Origin: Phreatobacter cathodiphilus
GTDB lineage: Bacteria; Pseudomonadota; Alphaproteobacteria; Rhizobiales; Phreatobacteraceae
Length of the DNA: 64,000 nucleotides
Assembly (NCBI RefSeq): GCF_003008515.1
Contig: NZ_CP027668.1
Location: 620,001-684,000 of the forward strand
Direction of reading: 5' to 3'
The notes beneath the pieces are model-generated. The model worked only from the letters and a program-made list of their open reading frames with translations. It was not told the origin of the DNA and ran no database searches. Positions 1 to 7,793 of this stretch are shown here, in pieces (within the stretch, counting starts at the first letter, position 1; every line of letters begins with the position of its first letter). The translations under genes and the position numbers were made by a program.

Positions 1-176
1 GGGAGAAGGACTTCACCCTCGCCGAGGTCTATGCCGCCGACGAGGCCTTCGTCACCGGCACCCTCGGCGGCGTCACGCCGGTGACGCGCATCGACGGGCG
101 GGTGATCGGCGCCGGTAAGCCTGGCCCGATGACGCAGCTCGCCTCCGAGCGCTACCAGGCCTGGGTCGCCCGATGA
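1..176 (+). CDS. Class IV aminotransferase, C-terminal fragment
   Basis: The window opens inside this gene and only the last 57 residues are visible. The motif TGTLGGVTPV followed by RIDGRVIGAGKPGPMT is the C-terminal signature of the fold-type IV PLP enzymes (branched-chain and D-amino-acid aminotransferases, aminodeoxychorismate lyase); this region helps bind the cofactor phosphate. Substrate cannot be decided from the fragment. The stop codon overlaps the ATG of the following GntR gene by four bases, so the two are very probably co-transcribed and the regulator may control this enzyme. Confidence 0.85.
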   Translation, partial: EKDFTLAEVYAADEAFVTGTLGGVTPVTRIDGRVIGAGKPGPMTQLASERYQAWVAR

Positions 177-868
177 GCCGCGCGGCGTCGCCGATCCCCG
201 CGGAACCTATCGCCCAGCTCCGGCGGGCGACCTTCCGCGACCAGATCGCCGAGCGGCTGCGCCACGCCATCATCGACGGCCGCATTCCTCCCGGCGAGGC
301 GGTGACCGAACTTCAGCTCGCCGCCGAATTCGGCGTCAGCCGCGGTCCGCTGCGCGAGGCCATGGGGCAACTCGCCGAGGAGGGGCTGCTGATCACCGTG
401 CCCTACACGGGCACGCGGGTGGTCGACCTCTCGGCCGGCGACATCAGCGAAATCTATTCGCTGCGCACGGCGCTGGAGACGCTGGCGTTTCAGCAGATCT
501 GGCAGCGGCGGACGCCCGCCTTCGCGCGCGCGCTGAAGTCCCGCCATGCCACCCTTCTCGAGGCGCTGCCCAAGGGGGACGGCTATGCCTCCTCCCTGGC
601 CGAGGTGCAGTTCCACTCCACCGTCTACGAATATTGCGGCCACGCGCTGTTGCTGGAGACCTGGCGACGCATCTCGGCGCGCCTCCACCTCTATCTCGCC
701 GTCCATCAGAAGGCCCACGGCCGCTCCGGCCCCCTCGGCGATGCGCACCAGCGCTATGTCGAGCTCGCCCTCGGCGACGATCTCGCGCCGATGATCGCCG
801 AGATCGAGCATCACATGCGGCGCGGCGTCCTGCAGCTCCAGTCCTATCTCGGCGGCCTGACGGCCTGA
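173..868 (+). CDS. GntR-family regulator, FadR/FCD subfamily
   Basis: A 231-residue DNA-binding repressor. An N-terminal winged helix covers about residues 18-85 (LRHAIIDGRIPPGEAVTE, then GVSRGPLREAM as the recognition helix). A helical FCD ligand domain follows (YSLRTALETLAF near residue 95; several histidines of the type that bind a metal or an organic acid, as in FHSTVYEYCGHALLLE). The start overlaps the stop of the upstream aminotransferase (ATGA), which points to a shared transcript and to that enzyme or its substrate as the likely target. FCD regulators usually sense small carboxylates or amino acids; the effector here is unknown. Confidence 0.9.
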   Translation: MSRAASPIPAEPIAQLRRATFRDQIAERLRHAIIDGRIPPGEAVTELQLAAEFGVSRGPLREAMGQLAEEGLLITVPYTGTRVVDLSAGDISEIYSLRTALETLAFQQIWQRRTPAFARALKSRHATLLEALPKGDGYASSLAEVQFHSTVYEYCGHALLLETWRRISARLHLYLAVHQKAHGRSGPLGDAHQRYVELALGDDLAPMIAEIEHHMRRGVLQLQSYLGGLTA

Positions 869-969
869 GGGCGCGGGCCGTTCAAACCGCCGTGATCCCG
901 GTGTGCCGTTCACGGTAAGGCCCTATTCTCCGGCAGAGTGGACAGACCTGGACGCCGAGGAGGACCGCC

Positions 970-1464
970 TTGACCGACGACCGATCGACCCGCCGCCTCT
1001 TTCTTGTCCGTAGCGCGGCGCTGGCGGGCGCGGCGCTGACGACCGGCGGCCTCGTCCTGCCCGCCCGTACGCAGGGCCTCGCGCCCACCCCCACGATGCG
1101 CGGCGGCGCCAACAACTACATCCCCGGTGCGCCGGTGGTGCAGCGCATCGGCGGCGGCGGCTTCTGGATGACCGGCACCGTGCGGCGGGCCGGCGACGGC
1201 GCACCGCTCTCCGGCATCCGCATCCAGATCTGGGCCCATACGACCGAGGGGCGCGAGTCCGACCGCCACAGCCACGGCGCCACCCTGACCGCCGCCGACG
1301 GCAGCTTCCGCCTGGAGATGCCGCAGATCGTGCCGGCATTCGGCCAGGCTCACGGTCATCTCGCCTATGAGGGCGAGGGCTTCCGGTCGGTCTTCCTGCG
1401 CCCGGTCATGGCCAGCGCCCGCGACACCAGCCTCGCCGCCCATTTCGTGCTGCAGCCGGTCTGA
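970..1464 (+). CDS. Tat-exported intradiol dioxygenase-like beta-sandwich protein
   Basis: A 164-residue protein beginning with TTG. The start is supported by a strong GAGGAGG ribosome site at 957-963. Residues 7-11 (TRRLF) plus the following hydrophobic stretch form a twin-arginine signal ending near residue 36. The rest resembles the transthyretin-like core of intradiol ring-cleavage dioxygenases: LSGIRIQIWAH near 80-90, TAADGSFRL near 108-115, and an HGH at 128-130 where the classical enzymes have the HxH iron ligands. I do not see the two tyrosine ligands of protocatechuate or catechol dioxygenases, so normal dioxygenase activity is doubtful. It is followed after 5 bp by a heme-type membrane protein, suggesting a periplasm/membrane pair. 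Function unknown. Confidence 0.75.
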   Translation: MTDDRSTRRLFLVRSAALAGAALTTGGLVLPARTQGLAPTPTMRGGANNYIPGAPVVQRIGGGGFWMTGTVRRAGDGAPLSGIRIQIWAHTTEGRESDRHSHGATLTAADGSFRLEMPQIVPAFGQAHGHLAYEGEGFRSVFLRPVMASARDTSLAAHFVLQPV

Positions 1465-1469
1465 GCCGC

Positions 1470-2078
1470 TTGCCGACCATCCGGGTCGTCCTGGTCTGGA
1501 CCGCGCTGGCGGTCGCCATCCTCGTCCCCGTGGTGATCGCGGCGCGCAGCCCGCTGCTCGCCTGGCGGGACGGGGTCTATATCACGGCCGGTTTCGCCGG
1601 GATCCTCGGGCTGGCGCTGCTGCTCGTGCAGCCGCTGCTCGCCGGCGGTCACCTGCCGGGCCTCGCGCCGCGCCGGGCGCGGCTGGCCCACCGATGGCTC
1701 GGGGTCGTCCTCGTCGCGCTCGTCGTCGCCCATGTCGCAGGGCTGTGGATCACCAGCGCCCCCGACGTGATCGATGCCCTGCTCTTCCAGTCGCCGACGT
1801 CTTTCTCGCCCTTCGGCGTCGTCGCCATGTGGGCGGTCTTCGCCACGGCCCTGCTGGCGGCTGTCCGGCAGCGGCTGCGCCTGTCGCCGGCCGCCTGGCG
1901 GATCGGCCATACGGCGCTGGCGCTGGTGATCGTCGTCGGCACCATCGTCCATGCGCTGCTGATCGAGGGGGCGATGGGCACCGTCTCGAAGGCCGCCTTC
2001 TGCCTGCTGGTCGCCGCCGCCACGGCGCGGCTCGCCTTCGACCTCGCGGTCTGGATGCGGGCGCGTCGGAGGGCTTGA
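1470..2078 (+). CDS. Ferric reductase-like transmembrane protein
   Basis: A 202-residue membrane protein with about six hydrophobic segments. It matches the ferric reductase-like transmembrane domain family (which includes MsrQ and NADPH-oxidase cores). Histidines that could bind b-type heme lie in RLAHRWLGVVLVALVVAHVAG (first helix pair, written without implying exact ligands) and in WRIGHTALALVIVVGTIVHAL. No flavin or NAD(P) domain follows, so electrons would come from elsewhere. The start is TTG at 1470, six bases after the stop of the Tat-exported gene, and has no clear ribosome site of its own, so translation is probably coupled. The pair probably forms a small membrane redox unit; the role is inferred. 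Confidence 0.75.
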   Translation: MPTIRVVLVWTALAVAILVPVVIAARSPLLAWRDGVYITAGFAGILGLALLLVQPLLAGGHLPGLAPRRARLAHRWLGVVLVALVVAHVAGLWITSAPDVIDALLFQSPTSFSPFGVVAMWAVFATALLAAVRQRLRLSPAAWRIGHTALALVIVVGTIVHALLIEGAMGTVSKAAFCLLVAAATARLAFDLAVWMRARRRA

Positions 2079-2081
2079 GCG

Positions 2082-3272
2082 TCAGGTGAGGCCGAACAGC
2101 GGCCGGATCTTCACGCCGAGCCAGGCGCCGGGCAGGGCGGCGGCGATCCACAGCCAGCCGTGCAGGCTGCCGGAGGCGATGCCGGAGAAGAAGGCGCTGA
2201 TGTTGCAGCCCGTGGCGACGATGGCGCCGGCGCCGATCATCAGGCCGCCGAGGACGCTGCCCAGCACCGCCCCGGCGGGGATGCGCAGCGAGGGCGCAAA
2301 GCGGCCGGCGAGGAGCGCCGCACCGAGAGCCCCGGCCATGACGGCCAGGTTCATGACGGTGGTGGCGTCGGCTGCGAGCGGGCGCATCAGGGTTTCCACC
2401 CGCGTCGGCTCCTCCCAGAAGGCCCAGAAGACGGGGTCGGCGAGGCCGGCCGCTTCCATCGCCTTGGAGCCCCAGAGCGCGAAGGCCTGCGTCACCCCCC
2501 AGGGGCGGCCGGCGACCACCAACGTCGCGAAATTGAGGACGGCGAGGGCGAGCGCCGCCCAGGCATAGGGCCAGGGCCCCGACAGCCAGCGACCGCGACC
2601 GCCGATGCTCTCGACCCCGCCGGTGCGGCGGCGCTCGAGGGCGAGGAGCCCGGCATAGGCGCCGGCGAACAGCGCGGCATGGAGGAGGAGGGCCGGACCG
2701 AGCCCGAGAACGGCCGGCAGCGAGACCGCCGGCCATTGCGGCAAACCTTCCCAGAGCGGCGCGGCGAAGGCGGCGAGGGTCGCACCGGCGACCGCCGAGG
2801 CGAGGGTGATCCACATGCGCAGCGACCCGCCACCCGCGCTGTAGAGCGTGCCGGAGATGCAGCCGCCGGCGATCTGCATGCCGAGGCCGAAGGCGAAGGC
2901 GCCGAGGACGACGCCGAGCCCGAGCGGGAAGACGAAGCCGCGCACCGGCCGGCCGAAGACCTCGCCCATGGTCAGAGCGGGCAGGAAGAGCAGGACCGCG
3001 GCGGCGAGCATCAGGATCTGCGCGCGGACATGGGCGGTGCGGCCCTCGGCCAGCAGCGCCCGGTAGCCGTGGCTGAAGCCGAAGGCGGCGTGGTAGAGCG
3101 CCAGCCCCATGGCGAGGCCGATGACGCCGAGCAGGACGAGGCGGCCCGAGCCCGTCGCCGTCAGGGCTGCGAGGGCGATCGCCGCCACGACACCGGCGGC
3201 GACGAGGCGGGCCGCGGGCAGGGTGCCAGGGGTGTCGAAGGCGGATTTCGGGGCGAGGGTAGCGAGTGACAT
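2082..3272 (-). CDS. YeeE/YedE (TsuA-like) sulfur-compound transporter
   Basis: A 396-residue, very hydrophobic protein with about ten membrane segments and the duplicated YeeE/YedE repeat. Each repeat carries the family cysteine motif: GGCISGTLYSAGGGS near residue 135-150 and ATGCNISAFFSG near residue 350-362. In TsuA these cysteines guide thiosulfate through the membrane. Thiosulfate or a related sulfur species is therefore the likely substrate, but this comes from the family. No TusA-like partner is beside it. No Shine-Dalgarno sequence precedes the ATG; a perfect dyad (3274-3288) occupies that position. Confidence 0.85.
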   Translation of the reverse strand: MSLATLAPKSAFDTPGTLPAARLVAAGVVAAIALAALTATGSGRLVLLGVIGLAMGLALYHAAFGFSHGYRALLAEGRTAHVRAQILMLAAAVLLFLPALTMGEVFGRPVRGFVFPLGLGVVLGAFAFGLGMQIAGGCISGTLYSAGGGSLRMWITLASAVAGATLAAFAAPLWEGLPQWPAVSLPAVLGLGPALLLHAALFAGAYAGLLALERRRTGGVESIGGRGRWLSGPWPYAWAALALAVLNFATLVVAGRPWGVTQAFALWGSKAMEAAGLADPVFWAFWEEPTRVETLMRPLAADATTVMNLAVMAGALGAALLAGRFAPSLRIPAGAVLGSVLGGLMIGAGAIVATGCNISAFFSGIASGSLHGWLWIAAALPGAWLGVKIRPLFGLT

Positions 3273-3273
3273 G

Positions 3274-3288
3274 TCGCTTAAGAAGCGA
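3274..3288. promoter_or_regulatory. Perfect dyad covering the leader of the yeeE-like gene
   Basis: TCGCTTAAGAAGCGA is a perfect inverted repeat (6-bp arms, 3-base centre) that ends two bases before the start codon of the minus-strand transporter gene. It could be an operator or, in the mRNA, a hairpin over the ribosome-binding region. Nothing else identifies the factor. Confidence 0.4.
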
Positions 3289-3414
3289 TCCCGCCGGCGC
3301 TTGGCAAGGGGCTGAAAAAGAAAGCAAAACAGCCTCTGCGGCAGCGCCGTGCGGGAGAAGAACGGCCTCTCCGGGGACCGCTGCGCGAAGGTTTCGCTCT
3401 CCTGGTCTCCAGGC

Positions 3415-4494
3415 TCATCCGGCCGTCGAGGCCCCCACCGTGTCCGCCGCCACGGCGCCGCGCGTTCCCAGGGGGCGCGGGGCGCCCTCCGTCGTGTCCT
3501 TCAGGGTCTGGCGCTCCGTCTCCGCATTCAGCTCGGCGCCCATCAGCAGGGCGATGACCGAAACCCACAGCCACAGCATGCCCGCGATCAGCCCGCCGAG
3601 GGGGCCGTAGGTGGCGTCGAAATCGGAGAAGCGGCTGATATAGAGCGAGAACAGCGCCGAGCCTGCAAGCCAGGTCGCGGCGGCGGCGAAGGCACCGAGC
3701 CAGACCCAGTGCCATTGCGGCGGGCGGCGGCTGGGGGCGTAGCGGTAGAGCACGGCGAAGGCGAGGGTCACGCCCGCGGCGATCAGGGGCCAGCGAGCGA
3801 GGGCGATGGCCTGCCGCAGCGGCTCGCTCCCCAGTGCGTCGAGCAGGAGAGGGATCGCCACCACCAGCCACAGCGACGCGAGCGCCGCCCCCAACGCGCC
3901 GAAGGTCAGCGTCAGCGAGATCAGATTGAGCCACAGGAAGCCGCGCTTCTCCCGCTCGCCATAGGCGACGTTGAGCGCCTCGATCACCGCCTTGGTGCCG
4001 GCATTGGCGCTCCAGAGGGCGAAGCCGAGGCCGACGGCGAGCGTGACACCGAGCGCGGCGTCGCCCTGCGCCACGTGGCGGTCCACCTCGTCGAGAATGA
4101 GGGTTCTCAAGCCATCGGGGAGGAATCCGACGAGCTGGGCGATGTCGCCGGCGATCGCCCCGCGATCGGCGAAGAGGCCGGCCAGCGACACCAGCGCGGC
4201 GATGGCGGGAAAGATCGCCATCAGCGCGAAGAACACCACGCCGCCCGCCACCGCCGCCACCCGGTCGTTCGACACTTCGCCCGCGGTGCGCCAGAGGACG
4301 TCCTTCCAGCCGGCGGCGGTGATCTCCCCGAGCCTGCGCGCCTGCCGCCCGCGCCCCGTCTCCAGCGCCGCCTGCATCGGCACGGAGTCCTTCGTGGCGC
4401 GGGAAACCGGCTGCGGCATGGTGAGCCTCACCGCAGCGGCGGTGCCGAGGCCGGTCGCCAGGGCGATGAGCAGGGAGCGGAGAAGCGGGTGCAT
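3415..4494 (-). CDS. YihY/BrkB-family inner-membrane protein
   Basis: A 359-residue protein with six or seven membrane helices. The characteristic start of the family is seen at about residues 60-110 (GWKDVLWRTAGEVSNDRV, then AGGVVFFALMAIFPAIAALVSLAGL), and the later GPLGGLIAGMLWLWVSVIALLMGAELNAE region (residues 295-325) is equally typical; each piece is read separately here. The family was once called ribonuclease BN and is now regarded as a membrane protein of uncertain transport role. The N-terminal 50 residues are basic and variable. It lies between unrelated genes on the same strand. Confidence 0.85.
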   Translation of the reverse strand: MHPLLRSLLIALATGLGTAAAVRLTMPQPVSRATKDSVPMQAALETGRGRQARRLGEITAAGWKDVLWRTAGEVSNDRVAAVAGGVVFFALMAIFPAIAALVSLAGLFADRGAIAGDIAQLVGFLPDGLRTLILDEVDRHVAQGDAALGVTLAVGLGFALWSANAGTKAVIEALNVAYGEREKRGFLWLNLISLTLTFGALGAALASLWLVVAIPLLLDALGSEPLRQAIALARWPLIAAGVTLAFAVLYRYAPSRRPPQWHWVWLGAFAAAATWLAGSALFSLYISRFSDFDATYGPLGGLIAGMLWLWVSVIALLMGAELNAETERQTLKDTTEGAPRPLGTRGAVAADTVGASTAG

Positions 4495-4550
4495 GGGGGC
4501 CTCGGCGGAGGGGGGCGCCGGCGACCGGCGGAGGAGACGGGCCGTCCCGG

Positions 4551-5147
4551 CTAGTCCCAGAGGAGCACGATGCCGGTTGCCTCGCCGTAGACCGGATCCC
4601 TGTCCGGGGGCGGGCAGGCGGCGATCCGCGCCTTCGCGTCGAGCCGCTGGCGGCTGTCGGTCACCTCGTCGTACTTGCCCTTGTCGGGATAGGCGCCGAC
4701 CACGAGAAGGTCCTCGCTCGCCGAGACCAGCCTGTGGCCGGTCCCCGCCGGCAGGATGGCGACGTCGCCCGGCTTGAGTGCGTAGACCCGCCCGCGCGGG
4801 CCGCCGAACTCGACCTCCGCCGTGCCGATGGCGACGCCCAGCACCTCGTGGACCTGCGAATGGTAATGGGTGAAGTCGTAGATGCCGTCGCGCCAGGAGC
4901 GGCCCCAGCCGTTCTGTGCGAAGAGCGCGTCGAGGGCGGCCGCCGGATCGGTGTCCACCGCCTCCAGATCCAGCGGGGCGCGATAGATCACCAGCGGCCA
5001 GTGCGGATGGTTGGGAATCGTCCCGTCGTCGCGGAAGAGGCGGGCGATCGGCTTGCGGCTGCGAAGATGGTCGCGCAGGGCATCGGGCGCCGGTCGGGAC
5101 TCCATCAGCTTGCGGGCGACGTTCTTCACCTGGTCGATGATCGGCAT
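4551..5147 (-). CDS. Cupin protein, YjlB-like
   Basis: A 198-residue soluble single-domain cupin. The first half holds DGTIPNHPHWPLVIYRAPLD, resembling the Bacillus YjlB family. The cupin barrel runs from about residue 95 to 155: the first motif includes THYHSQVHEVLGV with metal-ligand histidines and a glutamate, and the second is LPAGTGHRLVSAS with a further histidine. It is therefore probably metal binding. No substrate can be named. It is followed on the same strand, after about 55 bp, by the YihY gene. Confidence 0.75.
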   Translation of the reverse strand: MPIIDQVKNVARKLMESRPAPDALRDHLRSRKPIARLFRDDGTIPNHPHWPLVIYRAPLDLEAVDTDPAAALDALFAQNGWGRSWRDGIYDFTHYHSQVHEVLGVAIGTAEVEFGGPRGRVYALKPGDVAILPAGTGHRLVSASEDLLVVGAYPDKGKYDEVTDSRQRLDAKARIAACPPPDRDPVYGEATGIVLLWD

Positions 5148-5220
5148 GGCGGCTCTCGCGCGTGGGTCCGGGCGCGGTGATGAACGAGCCGGCCGTCCGT
5201 GCGGTTCCCCGCGAGGGGCG

Positions 5221-5475
5221 TCAGCGTTCGGCCCGCGCCTTGATCGCGGCGAGCACGGCGATGAGCGAGACGGCCACGATGTTGGAGGCGATGATCACCC
5301 AGTCCCCCTGGCGGATGCCGTAGACGACCCAGAGCGACAGGCCGGCACCCAGCACCGCCAGCATGCCGTAGGAAATGTCGGCGGTCTCCTGCGTCTGCCA
5401 CGCCTTCCAGATCTGCGGCAGGTAGGAGAGGGAGGTGAGCACGGCGGCGAGGCCGCCGATGGCCGTGGTCAGCAT
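5221..5475 (-). CDS. SemiSWEET-type small transporter
   Basis: An 84-residue protein with three membrane helices and the PQ-loop motif TSLSYLPQIWKAWQTQ at about residues 14-29. This size and motif are those of bacterial SemiSWEETs, which work as dimers and let small sugars move down their gradient. A second half-conserved feature is the GLSLWVVYGI helix near residue 45-55. It is probably a stand-alone gene. The 124 bp upstream (5476-5599) are GC-rich with short inverted repeats but no gene. Confidence 0.8.
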   Translation of the reverse strand: MLTTAIGGLAAVLTSLSYLPQIWKAWQTQETADISYGMLAVLGAGLSLWVVYGIRQGDWVIIASNIVAVSLIAVLAAIKARAER

Positions 5476-5599
5476 GGCGCACCCCCATGGGGCACGCTCG
5501 GTCGGTTGGGCCTCATTCCGTCACCTCGCGGGAACCCCCGGCGGGGTGCCGGAATGCTCCCTCAACGGGGGCCGGATGACTTGGTTCCTCTGGCGTCGC

Positions 5600-6424
5600 T
5601 CAGGCGCCGGGATAGTCGGGGTCGCGCAGGAAGGGGAAGGGCCCCGGCGCCTTCTCGACATAGGCGGTGTGGCTGACGAGGCCGGCGCCCTCCGTCCACA
5701 GGTGCAGGTGGAAGGCCGCAGGCTCGAAGTTGAAATGCGCTGGCGGCCGGTCGTTGAGGTCGAGCACCACCTGATGGGCGACGGACGGGGCGACCATGGC
5801 GAGCGTGCCGGCGAACATCGCCTGGATCGGCCGGTGATGATGGCCGGCGAGGACGCGCACCACCTGCGGGTGGCGGCGGATGACGGCCTCGAACTCGGCC
5901 GTGCCCTCGATCAGGCTGATCCGGTCCATGTGATGGATGCCGCAGACAAAGGCCGGGTGGTGCATGGCGACGATGGTGGGCTTGCCCGGCGCCTCGGCCA
6001 GGCGCTCCTCCAGCCAGGCGAGCCGTTCGGCGCAGAGCCGGCCGGCGCCGGAGCCCGGCACCACGGTGTCGAGGCCGATGAGGCGCACCGGGCCGAGGTC
6101 GGTCGCCCACTGGGCGAAGTGCGGATGGTCCGACAGGCCGGGATGGTCCGCGAGGATCGTCTTGAGGTTCTCGCGGCGGTCGTGGTTGCCGGGGATCAGC
6201 CAGACCGGCATGGGCAGCCGGGAGAGCATCCGCTTCAGGTTCTCGTATTCGGCGGCAAGGCCGTTGTCGGTGAGGTCACCGGTGATCAGCACCGCGTCGG
6301 GCCGGGGATCGAGGGCCAGCACCGCGTCGATGGCCCGTTCCGTCAGCATGTTGGTCTCCGCCGTGCGGTAGGCGGGAAGCCCGTGCGGGCGCACGTGGAG
6401 ATCGGTGAGATGGGCGATGAGCAT
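5600..6424 (-). CDS. Calcineurin-like metallophosphoesterase (GpdQ/CpdA-type)
   Basis: A 274-residue cytosolic two-metal phosphoesterase. The metal-binding blocks appear in order: LTDLH (residues 6-10), TGDLTDNG near 49-56, IPGNHDRR near 76-83, AMHHPAF near 155-161 and AGHHHR near 197-202. This spacing matches the class III cyclic nucleotide or glycerophosphodiester phosphodiesterases (CpdA, GpdQ). I start it at MLIAHLTDLH; the frame stays open upstream but that part is not protein-like. It diverges from a Ugp-like importer operon, with a Pho-box-like element 45-62 bp upstream. I therefore infer that it hydrolyses an imported phosphodiester under phosphate limitation rather than cAMP. Confidence 0.85.
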   Translation of the reverse strand: MLIAHLTDLHVRPHGLPAYRTAETNMLTERAIDAVLALDPRPDAVLITGDLTDNGLAAEYENLKRMLSRLPMPVWLIPGNHDRRENLKTILADHPGLSDHPHFAQWATDLGPVRLIGLDTVVPGSGAGRLCAERLAWLEERLAEAPGKPTIVAMHHPAFVCGIHHMDRISLIEGTAEFEAVIRRHPQVVRVLAGHHHRPIQAMFAGTLAMVAPSVAHQVVLDLNDRPPAHFNFEPAAFHLHLWTEGAGLVSHTAYVEKAPGPFPFLRDPDYPGA

Positions 6425-6468
6425 GGCGCGAATCCGGGTGGAGGATGCCGGCTGCCTAGGGACGGCGC

Positions 6469-6486
6469 ATGACATTGCGACGACAG
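6469..6486 (-). promoter_or_regulatory. Pho-box-like element for the phosphoesterase
   Basis: Read on the minus strand, CTGTCGT, four bases, then ATGTCAT: two 7-bp direct repeats, each 6/7 identical to the Pho-box half CTGTCAT and with the standard 4-bp gap. It ends 44 bp before the phosphoesterase start codon. This is a candidate PhoB site; PhoB itself is not in the window. Confidence 0.6.
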
Positions 6487-6503
6487 CGCCGGGACGCGTG
6501 GGG

Positions 6504-6543
6504 CTGTCACGCGGCCGTCGTCCAATCGTCGGTGAATCGTCAT
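6504..6543 (+). promoter_or_regulatory. Pho-box-like repeat array for the Ugp-like operon
   Basis: Four heptamers with an exact 11-bp period: CTGTCAC (6504-6510), CCGTCGT (6515-6521), TCGTCGG (6526-6532) and TCGTCAT (6537-6543). They match CTGTCAT at 6, 5, 3 and 5 of 7 positions. The period is that of PhoB direct repeats. The array ends 62 bp before the ATPase start codon and is oriented toward it. I cannot place a convincing -10 downstream. Confidence 0.55.
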
Positions 6544-6605
6544 CGGTGCGTTGCCGTTCCGTCGTCGAAGCCGCGTAGGCCAGCCCCATCACGGAGCGGG
6601 TGGCC

Positions 6606-7793
6606 ATGGCCGGTATCGTCCTCGACGCAATCGAGAAATCCTTCGGCGAGACGCGCGTCCTCAGGGGCGTGAGCCTTTCCTTCGACCAGGGCGCCTTCGT
6701 CTCGCTGGTCGGGCCCTCGGGCTGCGGCAAGACCACGCTCCTGCGCATCATCGCAGGCCTCGAGAGCGCCGACCGCGGCCGGGTCGTGATCGCCGGCGCC
6801 GAGGTGACCGGCCGCCGCGCCGCCGACCGCGACGTCGCCATGGTGTTCCAGAACTACGCGCTCTATCCCCACATGACGGTCGCGCAGAACATGGCCCTGC
6901 CGCTGGTCATGCGCCGCCTCTCGGCGCTCGAGCGGGCACCCTTCCTCGGCCGCCTCGTCACCGGCACGGCCGAGCGCCGCGCTGCCATCCGCCGCGAAGT
7001 GGAGGAGGCGGCGAAGCTCCTCTCCATCGACCATCTGATGGAACGTCGCCCCGGCCAGCTCTCCGGCGGCCAGCGCCAGCGCGTCGCCCTCGGCCGCGCC
7101 ATCGTCCGCCACCCCAAGGCCTTCCTGATGGACGAGCCGCTGTCCAATCTCGACGCGGCGCTGCGCCACGACATGCGGCGCGAACTGGTCGACCTGCACC
7201 GGCGCGTCGGTGTGACCACGGTCTACGTCACCCATGATCAGGCCGAGGCCATGACCATGTCGGACCGCGTGGCGGTCATGCTCGGCGGCGCCGTGCTGCA
7301 GTTCGGCTCGCCGCGCGAGATCTACGAGCAGCCGGCGACCGTCGACGTGGCGAAGTTCATCGGCTCGCCGCGCATCAACATCCTGCCGGCCGAGACCGAC
7401 GCCGAGAGCCGCGTCGTCGTCGCCGGTTTCGTCACCGGCGAGGTGGCGCCCCGCGCAGCCGGCCGCATCCAGGCCGGCATCCGTCCGGAACACCTCGTGC
7501 CCGCCGCCGACGGCCTGCCGCTGGCGGTTCGCCACGTCGAGTTCCTCGGCGCGGAGGTGCTGGTCTACGGCGAGCACAAGGCGACCGGCACGGAGCTGAT
7601 CGTCCGCCTCGACCCCGCGGCCTGGGAGGCGACGCCCTCGCGCCACGTCCTCTGCGTCGCGCCGATGCCCGGGCGGCTCCTCGCCTTCGACGCCGCCGGC
7701 ACCCGCCTCGGCCTGATCAGCGCCGAGGCGGCGCGCCAGGTCCAGGCGCCCGCCGCCGCCGGGCCGCTGGTCAGGGTGCCGCGCTATGTCTGA
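6606..7793 (+). CDS. ABC importer ATPase, UgpC/MalK-like (copy 1)
   Basis: The energising subunit of a CUT1-type importer, 395 residues. Walker A is GPSGCGKTT (residues 36-44), the Q-loop is VFQNYALYPHMT, the signature is LSGGQRQRVALGRA, Walker B is FLMDEPLSNLD and the switch is VTHDQAEAMTMSDRV. A C-terminal MalK-type OB domain follows from about residue 240. Between Q-loop and signature there is about 18 residues more than in MalK (roughly residues 105-125, RAPFLGRLVTG); the second ATPase in this window has an insert of the same length. I start at the ATG at 6606, spaced 10 bp from GGAG; a GTG at 6600 is possible. First gene of a five-gene operon. Confidence 0.92.
   Translation: MAGIVLDAIEKSFGETRVLRGVSLSFDQGAFVSLVGPSGCGKTTLLRIIAGLESADRGRVVIAGAEVTGRRAADRDVAMVFQNYALYPHMTVAQNMALPLVMRRLSALERAPFLGRLVTGTAERRAAIRREVEEAAKLLSIDHLMERRPGQLSGGQRQRVALGRAIVRHPKAFLMDEPLSNLDAALRHDMRRELVDLHRRVGVTTVYVTHDQAEAMTMSDRVAVMLGGAVLQFGSPREIYEQPATVDVAKFIGSPRINILPAETDAESRVVVAGFVTGEVAPRAAGRIQAGIRPEHLVPAADGLPLAVRHVEFLGAEVLVYGEHKATGTELIVRLDPAAWEATPSRHVLCVAPMPGRLLAFDAAGTRLGLISAEAARQVQAPAAAGPLVRVPRYV

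Noticed and set aside
5476-5599. GC-rich inverted repeats upstream of the SemiSWEET gene, suggestive of a riboswitch or terminator
   Set aside because: The stems are short, consist almost only of G and C, have no T-tract and match no riboswitch core that I recognise.
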